Assembly (NCBI RefSeq): GCF_001612635.1
Contig: NZ_BDAV01000023.1
Span: 23,403 to 87,402, forward strand
DNA length: 64,000 nucleotides
Direction: 5' to 3'
Source: Nocardia africana NBRC 100379
GTDB taxonomy: Bacteria > Actinomycetota > Actinomycetes > Mycobacteriales > Mycobacteriaceae
Positions 55,601-63,914 of this stretch are shown here, one piece after another (position 1 is the first letter of the stretch; each line of letters starts with the position of its first letter). The position numbers were made by a program, and so were the translations under genes. A model generated the notes under the pieces. It saw only the letters and a list, made by a program, of their open reading frames with translations, ran no database searches and was not told the origin of the DNA.

Positions 55601-58600
55601 AAGGCATGACCGTCGACCGCGCACATCTGCTGATGAATGCGGTCCTCGGCCGCTCACTCGCCTACGTGGGTCTGAGTCGCGGGCGGGAACGCAATGCCAT
55701 CTACGTCGCCACCGACGCCCTGCCCGATCCCTCGCTCGACCGGATCCCGGAAGAACCAGACAACGAACACGACGTGTTCATGCGCGTGCTCGCCCGCGAG
55801 GACGACAACCTCACTGCCACCGAGGTGATGCGCGCCGAACAGGCGCGCATCAGCGACCCGGCCCGCACCCGCGCCATGTACGAGCACGCAACCGAGTTGC
55901 TGTCGCGGGCCCGCGCGGAATATCTACTCGATCGAGCACTGCCGGTGATGCTGTTCTCCGAAGCCCGCCGCTCGGAAAACTTCCATCAGCTGCTCGACAC
56001 GATCGGCATCGCCGAGTCACTCGGCATGGACAGCGCCGAGCTGGTCACCGACATCGCCACCCGAGACGGGGAAGACCTGGGCGAAAGCCTGATCAGCGCC
56101 CGCGATGTCGCCGCCGTCCTGCGCACCCGCGCCGATATCCGCATCGGCGCCTACATACAGAACTCCACCGTGCCGGCGACAGCAGCGGCAGGGGTCGAAA
56201 CGCTGGCCTACTCCCCCACGCTCGACACCGAGGCGGTCACCGCCGCCATCGCGGCAACCAACACCGAAGACACCTTGGCGACCACCCAGCGCGGGGGCCG
56301 CTTCGTCGCCCTGCGGGACGCGCAACTCCCAGCGGTGCGCCCGATGCCCCCCCGCTACCCAGGCGTGGATGTCGAACTCGCCGAATTCGCCGAAGGCCTC
56401 TACGCGCGGCTGACCGGCACCGACATCGCACGACTGGCCGACAACCGGCCCACCGTCCCGGCCTCCGCCGCCGACAAGCTCGCCGTGCTCGACGCCTACG
56501 CCGACGCCGCCAGCCCGATCGACCGGCGCGCGAAGATCCAACGCGACTACGACCACTACATCCACGAGCTCGCTCACGAACGCGGCCGCTGGTTGCTCGA
56601 CCGCGCGTTCCCCGTTGCGCTGGTGCATCAGATCGAACGCTCCCGCAGCTACGCGAGCCTGCTCGACACCCTCGCCCTGGCCGACGCCCACAGACTCGAC
56701 ACAGGCGCCCTCATGAGCGCACTCGTCGACAGAACAGACGGCGGCAGCGCGCTGATCACCGCCCGTGACGCGGCCGCGGTCCTGCGGGCCGGCGCCGACG
56801 AATGGATCGGCGAACACGCCGTCACCACCATCGACGCAACCGCCACAGCGCAACTCGATACGCTCACCGGCGAGCTCGACACCCATGCCGATGAGTTGAC
56901 CCAGCTCGCGATCGACCGCAGCATCAGCGCCGACGTCCTTGCTCTCACGGCGCGGCCGCCACGGTGGCGGGCCCTGGACAATGTGGCGCCGCCGCGTGGC
57001 CTGGCACCCATCCCGCCTCAGCACCCGGGCATGGATCTGGCGATGGCCGACTACGCCGACGAACTGCGGCGCCTGCTGCTCGACCTGCCCGCCGACGCAC
57101 CGGACTGGCGAGCCCGTGCCGCCCAGATCACACACCTCACCGACGTCACCGACCTGGACGAAGACCTCGCCGCAGATATCACCCAGAGCGCGACCGATCA
57201 GATCGGCGGCGAGCGAGTCGCAGAACTCACCGACGCAGCCGAACAACTCGCGCCAGGAGTCACGCAGGCCCCGGCCTGGCCAGCGCTGCGTGAGCGCTTG
57301 GCCGCGATCGATCTGGACGGCCGCGACCCAGTCGACGAGCTCGCCGAGGCCGTTGCGATGCGCGACCTCGAGGGAGTCGACGACACCGCCGCCGTCCTGG
57401 TCTGGCGCGTGGACCATCTCGACCTCAGCACCGCCACCGAACACGAAACCGACGCCACAACGTCGGAAGCCGGGTCAGATACCGATATCGACGCCGCAAC
57501 CGGCATCGATCACGCTACCGAGGAACCGGATCCGGGCCAGGAATGGACCGAAGAGTTCACGCCCGAGCAGGGGCGGCCGGTCGAACTGCCGTACCCGGAT
57601 TTGTCGCCGACTGATCGCGTCCTGCGTCTTCACGCCGAACTGGATGAGGCCCGCGCGCGGGTCGCGGAACTGTTCGAGCAAGTGATCACCCAAACCCATC
57701 CGCATCAGCTCGCAATCGAACCCAGAATCGCGCAAATGCGGCTGCGGATGGATGCGCTTCGGCCGTTGGTGCTCGCGGTACGCGACGCCCAACAGCAGTG
57801 GGAAGAAGCCGAATTCGATGCCATCACCGCCGAAGACACCTACCAGAGCGCGCTCCAGGCGCACCCCGAAAGCGCCGACGAGGAACTGATCGCGTCGGTC
57901 CAGCAGCACATCGATGCCCTGGGCGACGACCAGGCCGCGCTGCGGGCCCGGCTGACCGAGCAGCTCGAGACCTACCGCTCCGCCGCCACCGAGAACGCCG
58001 CCGACGCGGTCACCGTGAATATCGCACGGACCAAAGCCGACGCCGAAGCCGCGCGCGCTCACGCCGATGAACTCCGCGAGCAGCTGCGCAACGCCCACCA
58101 CGAACTCGACACTGCGGCCGGCGGGGAGCCCGTTCCCACCGAGGACGAGGTCCACACCTGGCGCGACATGGCCGAAACCCTGGCCACCGACGAACTCAAC
58201 GCCGCGCGCGCCGAGATGCGGCGACTGGACACCCTGCTGTTCCATGCCACACGCCAGGCCGCCAACGAGCAACACGCTTCCACCGGAATCCCGTTCAACC
58301 AAGCAGTGCGGGAGCTGGAAGACCGCTACCTGCACGCCGACACACCCCAGCAGGCCAGCACCGAGCAGACCACCGACGAGCAGCACACCAGTTCGGCGAT
58401 CTCCGACAGCCAGGCAGCGTGGGAGCTGGACAACCGCCGGCGAGAGAGCGAGACCATCCGCGAGGCCGACACCGGGATCGGCGGCGACGACGAACCCCAC
58501 ATCGCCCCAACGGCACCGACCGAGCCGATCACTCACGACATCGACACCGAAAACACCATGGACAGCGAAGCCGCTGTCGACATCGACCAGGACACAGCCC

Positions 58601-59430
58601 CGGACGTCGAGCACGAACCTGCGGATCCGTCGGCCGCCCGAGAACAGCAGATCCTCGAGCAGATGCAGGCCGAGCCGCTGCGGATGCGCAGCGACACCGA
58701 GTTGGACAACCTGATCCGGAACCTGCGCCGCGCCGCGACCCGCCGCGACGACCCGACCACCTGGCAAGGGTTCGCCAACGCCCAAACACGCACCGAGCAA
58801 GTCCGCGCCGCCCACGCCCGACTACTCGAACAGGCCGACGCAATCCGGGCCGCTCAAGCCGCGCAGGCCGCCGCCGAGGACGCAGGTCGCGAACTCGGAA
58901 CCGCCACCGCGGAAACCCACGCCGCACGGCAGAACCTGGCCGCGATCTCGGCGCTGCGACCAGGAGCGCGCCGCGAAGCCCAGGCGCATGTCGAGCGATG
59001 CGCCGCCACCGAGGAGCGTGCAAAAGAACAAGCCGCTGCCGCCAAAGCCACCGCCCGCGCCGCGATCGAGGCCGCCCGCGACGCCGGCGCCCCCCAACCG
59101 CAATGGGCCGCCCTGCTGGCCCGCGCCGACGACCGCACCGCACGGGCCGCCGAACTGGCAGAGGCCGAACGCGGCGACGCCCGGGACGAGGAGATCCGGG
59201 AACGGACCGCTCAACGCGCCGCCCAAGCAGCCCGTGACTTGGAAGCCGCGCTTGCCGAACGGCAACGCCGAACCGAGCTCTCACCGGTCGACGCGGCCGC
59301 TGAACACCGCATCCGCGCCGCGCACTCCCCCACCGAGACGACCCGCTCCGAGCTCACACAGGAGCAACGCGCCGCCGCCCAAGCCGAGCTCAACCGTCAG
59401 CATCACCGTGACCACGGCCCCGAACTCTGA
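52627..59430 (+). CDS. traA: MobF-family relaxase-helicase TraA
   Basis: 2267 residues. Relaxase domain (1-420): Tyr-bearing N-terminus (IHALHGGDGYEYLTRQVATA; DYYNEHGTPPGVWAGRGAEI), GWDCTFTPQKSVSILWGL, and the metal site DMNPHTHVVVSAMV (about 258-270). RecD/TraI-like helicase: Walker A VGPAGTGKTTAMRAVV (about 683), Walker B MILVDEAGMAS (about 753), STVHRAQGMTVDRAHLLMNA (about 988). The C-terminal 1200 residues hold two diverged copies of a 210-225-residue unit (about 1084-1308 and 1309-1520; RAEYLLDRALPVMLF / GRWLLDRAFPVALV) and long acidic/coiled regions. It nicks oriT and unwinds DNA for conjugation. Confidence 0.93.
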   Translation: MMTIHALHGGDGYEYLTRQVATADRELARGQGLTDYYNEHGTPPGVWAGRGAEIMGVSGEVSEAQMRALYGEGMNPNADKIIADQIAQGEDPAAAIKAAKLGTGLYRFKGGTTEIQTIYERRKAEFVVSEDRPPTRDEWLELRTEAAREHLTSELGRKPSRDEITKALGDEKRKAREAVVGWDCTFTPQKSVSILWGLGDDELRRAIWKCHEEAVHEVLTRMEDTYALARRGRGGQQIVDTAGLTFAKFQHYDNRTGDMNPHTHVVVSAMVKGIKDNKWTCLDARHLTKAAVSLSCEYNAALTGKLKRELGLRFEERSRGRGKEPVLEVVGVSDDMINHFSRRANIMARTEELVRQYRQTHGHDPSKAVQIKLAQQATLDTREDKPLPKTLREMISEWDQRAAQLLGDGRTGRQYAADIVHLSRNPEAPRPYEATRVAIEIGTALGGKSAVLATDEMVLLDTIDQALDRCILGEQITRADAAHEVRQLLTPSNENHLLDDLDAAIAARERAEYNPEKIAVDVIEKVSRRRATWAETHIRAAAEDRLAVCNFATDNEHRAAVEHVVSRVRELSILLTVDPDAAAPKAMARATGENIFSGPASTSILYTNEDVLAAEQRLQQAAQEPTAELLTRADVTRAIAQVEKETRGRTLGVRTGKARRLLPGQRRIVEHFCTSGARLAVAVGPAGTGKTTAMRAVVRAWHNNGRTVIALSPQMSAARVLSEDIGVPARTIDSFIARARIGADLGLQRGTMILVDEAGMASTHNLDALQRIADEHGAVVRWIGDPAQLSAVESGGALRLIATDTKAPELTEVVRFNDPDEAAATLDVRSGDAERAWDFYARHDRVTSGMVDELREKILTAHLDDVAAGKTSLMMAGSVADVYALNGAAQAAHALRGTIDTSSARATLADGHNAHIGDTVVTRKNNHRLRITGGSRARTPVDNGDLWKVHAVHADGALTVVGARHRGRVTLPARYVRDHTELGYASTVHRAQGMTVDRAHLLMNAVLGRSLAYVGLSRGRERNAIYVATDALPDPSLDRIPEEPDNEHDVFMRVLAREDDNLTATEVMRAEQARISDPARTRAMYEHATELLSRARAEYLLDRALPVMLFSEARRSENFHQLLDTIGIAESLGMDSAELVTDIATRDGEDLGESLISARDVAAVLRTRADIRIGAYIQNSTVPATAAAGVETLAYSPTLDTEAVTAAIAATNTEDTLATTQRGGRFVALRDAQLPAVRPMPPRYPGVDVELAEFAEGLYARLTGTDIARLADNRPTVPASAADKLAVLDAYADAASPIDRRAKIQRDYDHYIHELAHERGRWLLDRAFPVALVHQIERSRSYASLLDTLALADAHRLDTGALMSALVDRTDGGSALITARDAAAVLRAGADEWIGEHAVTTIDATATAQLDTLTGELDTHADELTQLAIDRSISADVLALTARPPRWRALDNVAPPRGLAPIPPQHPGMDLAMADYADELRRLLLDLPADAPDWRARAAQITHLTDVTDLDEDLAADITQSATDQIGGERVAELTDAAEQLAPGVTQAPAWPALRERLAAIDLDGRDPVDELAEAVAMRDLEGVDDTAAVLVWRVDHLDLSTATEHETDATTSEAGSDTDIDAATGIDHATEEPDPGQEWTEEFTPEQGRPVELPYPDLSPTDRVLRLHAELDEARARVAELFEQVITQTHPHQLAIEPRIAQMRLRMDALRPLVLAVRDAQQQWEEAEFDAITAEDTYQSALQAHPESADEELIASVQQHIDALGDDQAALRARLTEQLETYRSAATENAADAVTVNIARTKADAEAARAHADELREQLRNAHHELDTAAGGEPVPTEDEVHTWRDMAETLATDELNAARAEMRRLDTLLFHATRQAANEQHASTGIPFNQAVRELEDRYLHADTPQQASTEQTTDEQHTSSAISDSQAAWELDNRRRESETIREADTGIGGDDEPHIAPTAPTEPITHDIDTENTMDSEAAVDIDQDTAPDVEHEPADPSAAREQQILEQMQAEPLRMRSDTELDNLIRNLRRAATRRDDPTTWQGFANAQTRTEQVRAAHARLLEQADAIRAAQAAQAAAEDAGRELGTATAETHAARQNLAAISALRPGARREAQAHVERCAATEERAKEQAAAAKATARAAIEAARDAGAPQPQWAALLARADDRTARAAELAEAERGDARDEEIRERTAQRAAQAARDLEAALAERQRRTELSPVDAAAEHRIRAAHSPTETTRSELTQEQRAAAQAELNRQHHRDHGPEL

Positions 59431-59473
59431 TCACAGATGGCTCAGGCCGGAATACTTTCGGCCTCGCGCCCTG

Positions 59474-59950
59474 CTAGCCCTCGCCCAGGACTGCGCGGGC
59501 CCGATCGGTGTCGTGGAAATCTGGAACGAATTCCTCCTGGAAGGCGATCTTGCGCTTGTACCAGTCCAGCGCGCCCTGCTTCGACATGTCCAGCGCCTCA
59601 CCGATGCTCGTCCAGCTGTCCCCGGCCTCGCGAGCATCACGCATCACGAACCACCGGTAGCCAGTGAGCAGGTCGACCAGACGGCGGTTGGCCTCCAGCG
59701 CCTGGACCGGGGTCACCTCGGCGATCTTGGCGAGGCCGGACTCCAACACGGCTCGGGTCCCCTCCGGATCGTCGCCACGGGACTCCCCCTGATCGATCTT
59801 GGCGAGGCCGGACCGATACAGCTTGATAGAGCTGTAGGTGTGCCACACCGCTATCAGTGCGCGTACATCGCCGTCGGCGAGGACGGCTGAAATGTCTGTT
59901 CCCGCAGGAAGATAGCCCAGACTGTCGGTCTCGAAATACTGAATCCCCAT
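59474..59950 (-). CDS. HTH protein with repeated operator at its start
   Basis: 158 residues. GDSWTSIGEALDMSKQGALD followed by WYKRKIAFQEEF is a helix-turn-helix common in small actinobacterial regulators. The N-terminal part is acidic (TDISAVLADGDVRALIAVWH). It is convergent with traA, 43 bases from its stop. Two CAAG-N4-CTTG dyads, centres 28 bp apart, lie immediately before the ATG, suggesting autorepression. Confidence 0.75.
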   Translation of the reverse strand: MGIQYFETDSLGYLPAGTDISAVLADGDVRALIAVWHTYSSIKLYRSGLAKIDQGESRGDDPEGTRAVLESGLAKIAEVTPVQALEANRRLVDLLTGYRWFVMRDAREAGDSWTSIGEALDMSKQGALDWYKRKIAFQEEFVPDFHDTDRARAVLGEG

Positions 59951-59951
59951 A

Positions 59952-60004
59952 CGACAAGTTTACTTGACGCTATCGAGTTCGACAAGAAAGCTTGACGCTT
60001 GACG
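59952..60004 (-). promoter_or_regulatory. Direct-repeat dyad operator
   Basis: CGACAAGTTTACTTGACGC (59952-59970) and CGACAAGAAAGCTTGACGC (59980-59998): 19-bp direct repeats, each containing a CAAG / CTTG dyad, 28 bp apart. A third CTTGACG follows at 59998. The first copy abuts the ATG at 59950. Confidence 0.75.
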
Positions 60005-60168
60005 AGCGCTGTGGCGATCCGTTTTCACGCTGCCGCTGACACGCCGGAACCCAAGAGCTCACTCCCCACTCGGTGGCCACCGCGGCGAAGGGCGATCCCG
60101 CCCGAACTCTGCACCACCCGCCAAAGTAGCGTTCGGACCTATCGATTGCTGCAAGTACGCTGCGATCT

Positions 60169-61152
60169 GTGGGAAGCGTGCCAGCACCGATGCTGGCGAC
60201 CGCCGGGCGGCCGCCTACCGCCTCGGACCTATGGGCCACCGAGATGAAGTGGGACGGGATGCGCATCATCGCCGTCAGCCTCGGTGACCAGGTGCGACTG
60301 TACTCGCGTAATGGTCGAGAGGCGACGAGTTCATTTCCGGAACTTGTTGCGGCACTTAACGAAACTGCGCGCGGTCGCCAGTTCATCATCGACGGCGAAA
60401 TTATTGCCCCGCAGTTGCCTAGCGGCATTCCATCGTTCAGCCGTCTTCAGCACCGGATGCACACAGTCCGGCCCCCGGCCGGACTCATTGCGTCAGTGCC
60501 CACACAACTGTTCGCCTTCGACGCTCTCTCGATCGAGGCCGATGACGTCACGAACCTGCCCTACGTCCAGCGCCGGGACCTGCTGGACGGTCTGGAGCTG
60601 AGCAGCGCTCTGGTCCGTGTACCGCCCTACTGGACCGACATCGCCCCCGCCCAGATGCTCGACGTGGCGGAAGAACACGGGCTCGAGGGAATCGTGGTCA
60701 AAAGGCTCGACTCGGCCTACCTGCCGGGCCAACGCTCCCGACTCTGGATCAAATCGGCACTCCGAAGAACTACGGATGTTGTTGTCGCAGGCTACTTCTC
60801 ATCCAGTAGGCGACCGTCGGGACTGTTCGGCTCGCTGATTCTCGGTGGGCACACTGCCGAGGGCGTTTTCATCCATGTCGGGAACGTGGGTACCGGATTC
60901 AGCATGGCGCAGCGGCGCGTTTTGCAGGCCCGGCTAGACGAGATCGCCCAGGAGTCGAGTCCGTTCGAGACCATACCGCGGCTCGGCGCGAACGCCGCCC
61001 CGTCCTGGGTAGCCCCCACTCTCGTCGCCACCGTCTACTACCGCGAATTCACCACCAGTCTGCGCCACCCCAGCTGGGCAGGCCTACGCGCCGACCAAGA
61101 TCCGCACTCGGCCTGCCCGACTGAAGTGGGTTGGACGGACGTCAGGCAGTGA
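60169..61152 (+). CDS. ATP-dependent DNA ligase (LigC-like)
   Basis: 327 residues. Nucleotidyltransferase motif I EMKWDGMRII with the lysine that is adenylated, RLYSRNGREATSSFPEL (III region), FIIDGEIIAP, FAFDALSIEA, GLEGIVVKRLDSAYLPGQRS (IV/V) and WIKSALRRTTDVVVAGY, then an OB-fold (FGSLILGGHTAEGVFIHVGN, VGTGFSMAQRRVLQARLDEI). It lacks the polymerase and nuclease domains of LigD. Seals nicks; on a plasmid it could help re-circularise transferred DNA. Start at a GTG; its 3' end overlaps the convergent gene by 11 bases. Confidence 0.87.
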   Translation: MGSVPAPMLATAGRPPTASDLWATEMKWDGMRIIAVSLGDQVRLYSRNGREATSSFPELVAALNETARGRQFIIDGEIIAPQLPSGIPSFSRLQHRMHTVRPPAGLIASVPTQLFAFDALSIEADDVTNLPYVQRRDLLDGLELSSALVRVPPYWTDIAPAQMLDVAEEHGLEGIVVKRLDSAYLPGQRSRLWIKSALRRTTDVVVAGYFSSSRRPSGLFGSLILGGHTAEGVFIHVGNVGTGFSMAQRRVLQARLDEIAQESSPFETIPRLGANAAPSWVAPTLVATVYYREFTTSLRHPSWAGLRADQDPHSACPTEVGWTDVRQ

Positions 61153-62401
61153 AGCGGCGCCGGATCTCGGCGACACGGTCGGCCGCCATCGCGCCCCACC
61201 CGAGACGGATGATGATGGTGATGAATCCTTCGATGCTGTGAATCAGCGCTCGGACCTGGTCGGCTTCATCAGCGGTGGCCTTATCGGCGTGCTTGATCGC
61301 CTCCAGTTGCTTGCGGATCTTCACCACGACATCGGCGAAGGCATCAAGAATCGGGTTGGCACCACCTTCGGGAACCGCGCCACCATAGATGAAGCACAAC
61401 GCTTCCGCGCGCTTGGTCGGCCAGGGCGTGCTGGATCGAAAATGCACGTATTCAGCACCGCTCCGGCCAGTGGCTTCGAGCCACTCCAAGACCTCGCCGT
61501 GGGGGAACGCTGTGCGCAGCATCCGATCGATCAGCTCGACGAGCGAATTGGCGGCCTGCGACACCCCGTCGACCGACTGATCAAGAGCGAATCGCGCGCC
61601 CTCCAGCTTGCGGCTGAGATCACCGCTGAGTTCGCCTAGCGCCTGACGTGTCGGCCCAGATGCCATCGCCCGCAGCTCGTCGATCAGCTGCGCGGCATCC
61701 GTAATGGGTTCCAGCGCCGTCGAGTCCAGACCCTCACCGAACTTCTCGGTGCGCAGTTTCGTCGATGCGGTGTGCAGACGCCGGACCAGCTCCAACGCGG
61801 TCACTGTCTCCTCGAGACCGAACATGTCGCAGATCCGCTCAGATCCGATCACGGACATGCAGTCGTCGAACGCCACCGCGAACGGCTGCAGCCGGACCGT
61901 GCCCCAGTCCACCACATCCGAAATCACCCTCATGTCCTCGCGGACCGCGACCGCGATCCGGTCGAAGGCGGCGGCGCCGATCAGCCGGCGCAGAAACCTA
62001 CGCCACGTGCTGCTGTTGACCTTGGTGACTTGCTGCAGACGGTCTTCGGTGGCGAAGTCGGTGATCCATTCGGCCAGCGCGTGCCCGGCCTGCGGGCCCG
62101 GCTCGAGCCCGAGTTCGGCCATCGCCTCATCGAACCAGCCGAACCGGTCGAGCACAGGTCGCGGATCGTCGCGATCGAGGAGGGTATGCGCTGAGCACAG
62201 CATGATGTCCAGAGCGCCCAGTAGGAAGTGGTCGATGCCGAGGAGCTGTTGAACGCCCGGCGGCAGCGTTTGCAGCGCACGAGCCACCTGCGAGCGTGGC
62301 AAATCCGCGTACGAGGCGACCGGCGAGGTCGGCAGAACGATTACGGAAGCGGCGAGGGGTTCCTCGCCCTGGTTGTCGTCGGGATTCACGCTCGACTCCA
62401 T
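61142..62401 (-). CDS. Large helical protein of unknown function
   Basis: 419 residues, helical throughout, no signal peptide. Segments include LLGIDHFLLGALDIMLCSAH, TLLDRDDPRPVLDRFGWFDE, FLRRLIGAAAFDRIAVAVRE, LEGARFALDQSVDGVSQAAN, SLVELIDRMLRTAFPHGEVL, AEALCFIYGGAVPEGGANPI, IHSIEGFITIIIRLGWGAMA. The HFLL...LLDR...PRPVLDRF and FIYGG patterns look conserved-type, but I cannot name a family. A role in abortive infection or surveillance is possible but not supported. Confidence 0.65.
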   Translation of the reverse strand: MESSVNPDDNQGEEPLAASVIVLPTSPVASYADLPRSQVARALQTLPPGVQQLLGIDHFLLGALDIMLCSAHTLLDRDDPRPVLDRFGWFDEAMAELGLEPGPQAGHALAEWITDFATEDRLQQVTKVNSSTWRRFLRRLIGAAAFDRIAVAVREDMRVISDVVDWGTVRLQPFAVAFDDCMSVIGSERICDMFGLEETVTALELVRRLHTASTKLRTEKFGEGLDSTALEPITDAAQLIDELRAMASGPTRQALGELSGDLSRKLEGARFALDQSVDGVSQAANSLVELIDRMLRTAFPHGEVLEWLEATGRSGAEYVHFRSSTPWPTKRAEALCFIYGGAVPEGGANPILDAFADVVVKIRKQLEAIKHADKATADEADQVRALIHSIEGFITIIIRLGWGAMAADRVAEIRRRFTA

Positions 62402-62722
62402 TCCGGCCGCTCAGGGCCGTTTCCGGGACGCCGACGAGACGGCTGACAACCGGTGAGCGCAACTCCGCTGAAGATCACCCCGGTTCCGCCTGCCGCGGAT
62501 CACGGGGTGACGTAGCATCGGGGAGTCCTACCAAGACATACCCGAGGCCCTGCTGGGAGTTCCGCTTCCGGCCAGGGCCTCGGCGTTCATTTGCAGGTGT
62601 TCCGTTCGGCGGCACTGTGCCAGGCAGGCCGTCGGGCTAAGTCTATATCTGGTAGGCGACATCTCAAGACACCACAGGATCTTGTGTCGCGGTGCCGAAT
62701 GTCGCGTGCGATACGCCGCCGA
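62402..62722. other. Intergenic gap with a hairpin
   Basis: 321 bases. CGAGGCCCTG / CAGGGCCTCG (62543-62582) is a 10-bp stem with a 20-base loop, a likely terminator for the leftward antitoxin-like gene. No gene is apparent. Confidence 0.5.
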
Positions 62723-63061
62723 CTAGGCGGTGCGGCGGAACCGCTGCGCGAGCACATGAAGAATCGCGTCGCGGGGCACGGTGTCGTCGGCCGCCGCTTC
62801 GACGGCAACCCATTCGGAGACAAGCGCGTCGATACTCTCCCCGGCCTGAGCGGCACGCGCCTCGAGGCGCTGCATCACCGGCCATGGCAGTTGCAGCGTC
62901 ACCGTCCGCGTCATCATCAACTCGGTCGGGTCGGTGAGCTGCTCGACCTCGACCGGTGCGGCCTCGAGGTCGGGGGTGAAGCTATCGATATCGAAATCGG
63001 GCCCGTAGGCCTGGACCAGCGCGTCGTGCAGCGCGGCCGTGTCATCCTTCGAACGGCTCAT
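62723..63061 (-). CDS. Ribbon-helix-helix antitoxin-like protein
   Basis: 112 residues. Acidic N-terminus (DDTAALHDALVQAYGPDFDI), then RTVTLQLPWPVMQRLEARAA, QAGESIDALVSEWVAVEAAA, a CopG/Arc-type strand-helix-helix at mid-protein. It overlaps the upstream gene by 20 bases, toxin-first order as in BrnTA-type modules. It would bind and neutralise the upstream product and repress the promoter. Confidence 0.65.
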   Translation of the reverse strand: MSRSKDDTAALHDALVQAYGPDFDIDSFTPDLEAAPVEVEQLTDPTELMMTRTVTLQLPWPVMQRLEARAAQAGESIDALVSEWVAVEAAADDTVPRDAILHVLAQRFRRTA

Positions 63062-63332
63062 CGGTCTCGGCCTCCCATCGGGTGTATGCGTCCAGATTAT
63101 CGCCCTGCAGCGGCCCAGCGGCGATTACGACCCCGTGAAACGGCGCATCCAGGTGGACCGCCACCAGGATCGGCCGTCCGGCGTCGGTCCTACCGGCAAT
63201 GAGCGTGACGGTCAATTCGCTTCCCGTCGATGGGCGCGCCCACCGCCGGCGCGCTCTGAGCACCTGAAAGACCTCGGCGACCGTCACATCGCGCAACCGG
63301 GCAGCCGCCCAGTCGGGGATCTCGAAAGGCAT
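63042..63332 (-). CDS. Toxin-like protein paired with the antitoxin-like gene
   Basis: 96 residues from the ATG at 63332. EIPDWAAARLRDVTVAEVFQ, VLRARRRWARPSTGSELTVT, LIAGRTDAGRPILVAVHLDA gives an N-terminal helix, a basic segment and strands, like small RelE/BrnT-fold RNases, although diagnostic residues cannot be assigned. The toxin call rests mainly on size and the 20-base overlap with a ribbon-helix-helix gene. Confidence 0.5.
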   Translation of the reverse strand: MPFEIPDWAAARLRDVTVAEVFQVLRARRRWARPSTGSELTVTLIAGRTDAGRPILVAVHLDAPFHGVVIAAGPLQGDNLDAYTRWEAETDEPFEG

Positions 63333-63457
63333 GGGGGCACAGCCTACTTGGAGGCAGCGGCATTGAATCAGCCCAGAACCTTCGCCCACCGCTCATAGGC
63401 GGACTGATGGGCCAATCCCCGCAAGCCTGGTCGGCCGCCTCCCACGATGGTCGGATC

Positions 63458-63497
63458 GGCGAATTCCGACGTCGAATGTTGGCGAATTCCGACGTCG
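63458..63497. repeat. 17-bp direct repeats upstream of the zinc-ribbon gene
   Basis: GGCGAATTCCGACGTCG at 63458-63474 and 63481-63497, 23 bp apart, ending 28 bp before the ATG; a candidate operator or iteron pair. Confidence 0.65.
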
Positions 63498-63524
63498 CCG
63501 ACTTACGGCGTGCAGAGTAGGCGC

Positions 63525-63881
63525 ATGGCCACGAGACGGCGTGCCCGTCGCTGTGCGGCCTGCAAGGCCCGGCTCCCTCGTAATGCTGATCCGCGCCGGC
63601 GGTATTGCGGCCCGGCGTGTGCGGCCCGCGCCTATCGAGCCCGCCGCCGATCCGCGGAGCGAGCCGAGATCCACCGGGTATCCATCGCGCTGATGGGCAA
63701 GGCAACTCGCCTCCAAATGCGGGGCGAACTGCCATGGGGCTGGAAGGCGCCGAACGTTCAATGCCCGGTCTGCGGCCGGGTTTTGTACGCCGGGGCCGAT
63801 CGGCGAATTGACGCCCGCTACTGCTCTCAAGCCTGTCGCTCCAAGGCGTACCGCCAGCGCAAACATGACGCGGAGCCGTAG
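63525..63881 (+). CDS. Double zinc-ribbon protein
   Basis: 118 residues. Two matching metal modules: CAACKARLPRNADPRRRYCG followed by PACAARAYRARRR, and CPVCGRVLYAGADRRIDARY followed by CSQACRSKAYRQRKH. Both have CXXC...YCXXXCXXXAYRXR, a pattern seen in short nucleic-acid-binding zinc fingers. The basic runs after each module suggest DNA or RNA binding. Directly repeated 17-mers lie upstream and a long hairpin overlaps the stop. Confidence 0.75.
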   Translation: MATRRRARRCAACKARLPRNADPRRRYCGPACAARAYRARRRSAERAEIHRVSIALMGKATRLQMRGELPWGWKAPNVQCPVCGRVLYAGADRRIDARYCSQACRSKAYRQRKHDAEP

Positions 63882-63914
63882 CGAGTCGGCCGATCTGCTA
63901 CGGCTCCGCGTCAT
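63865..63914 (+). terminator. Terminator overlapping the zinc-ribbon stop codon
   Basis: ATGACGCGGAGCCGTAGC / GCTACGGCTCCGCGTCAT, perfect 18-bp arms with a 14-base loop; the left arm encodes the last residues of the protein. Confidence 0.85.
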
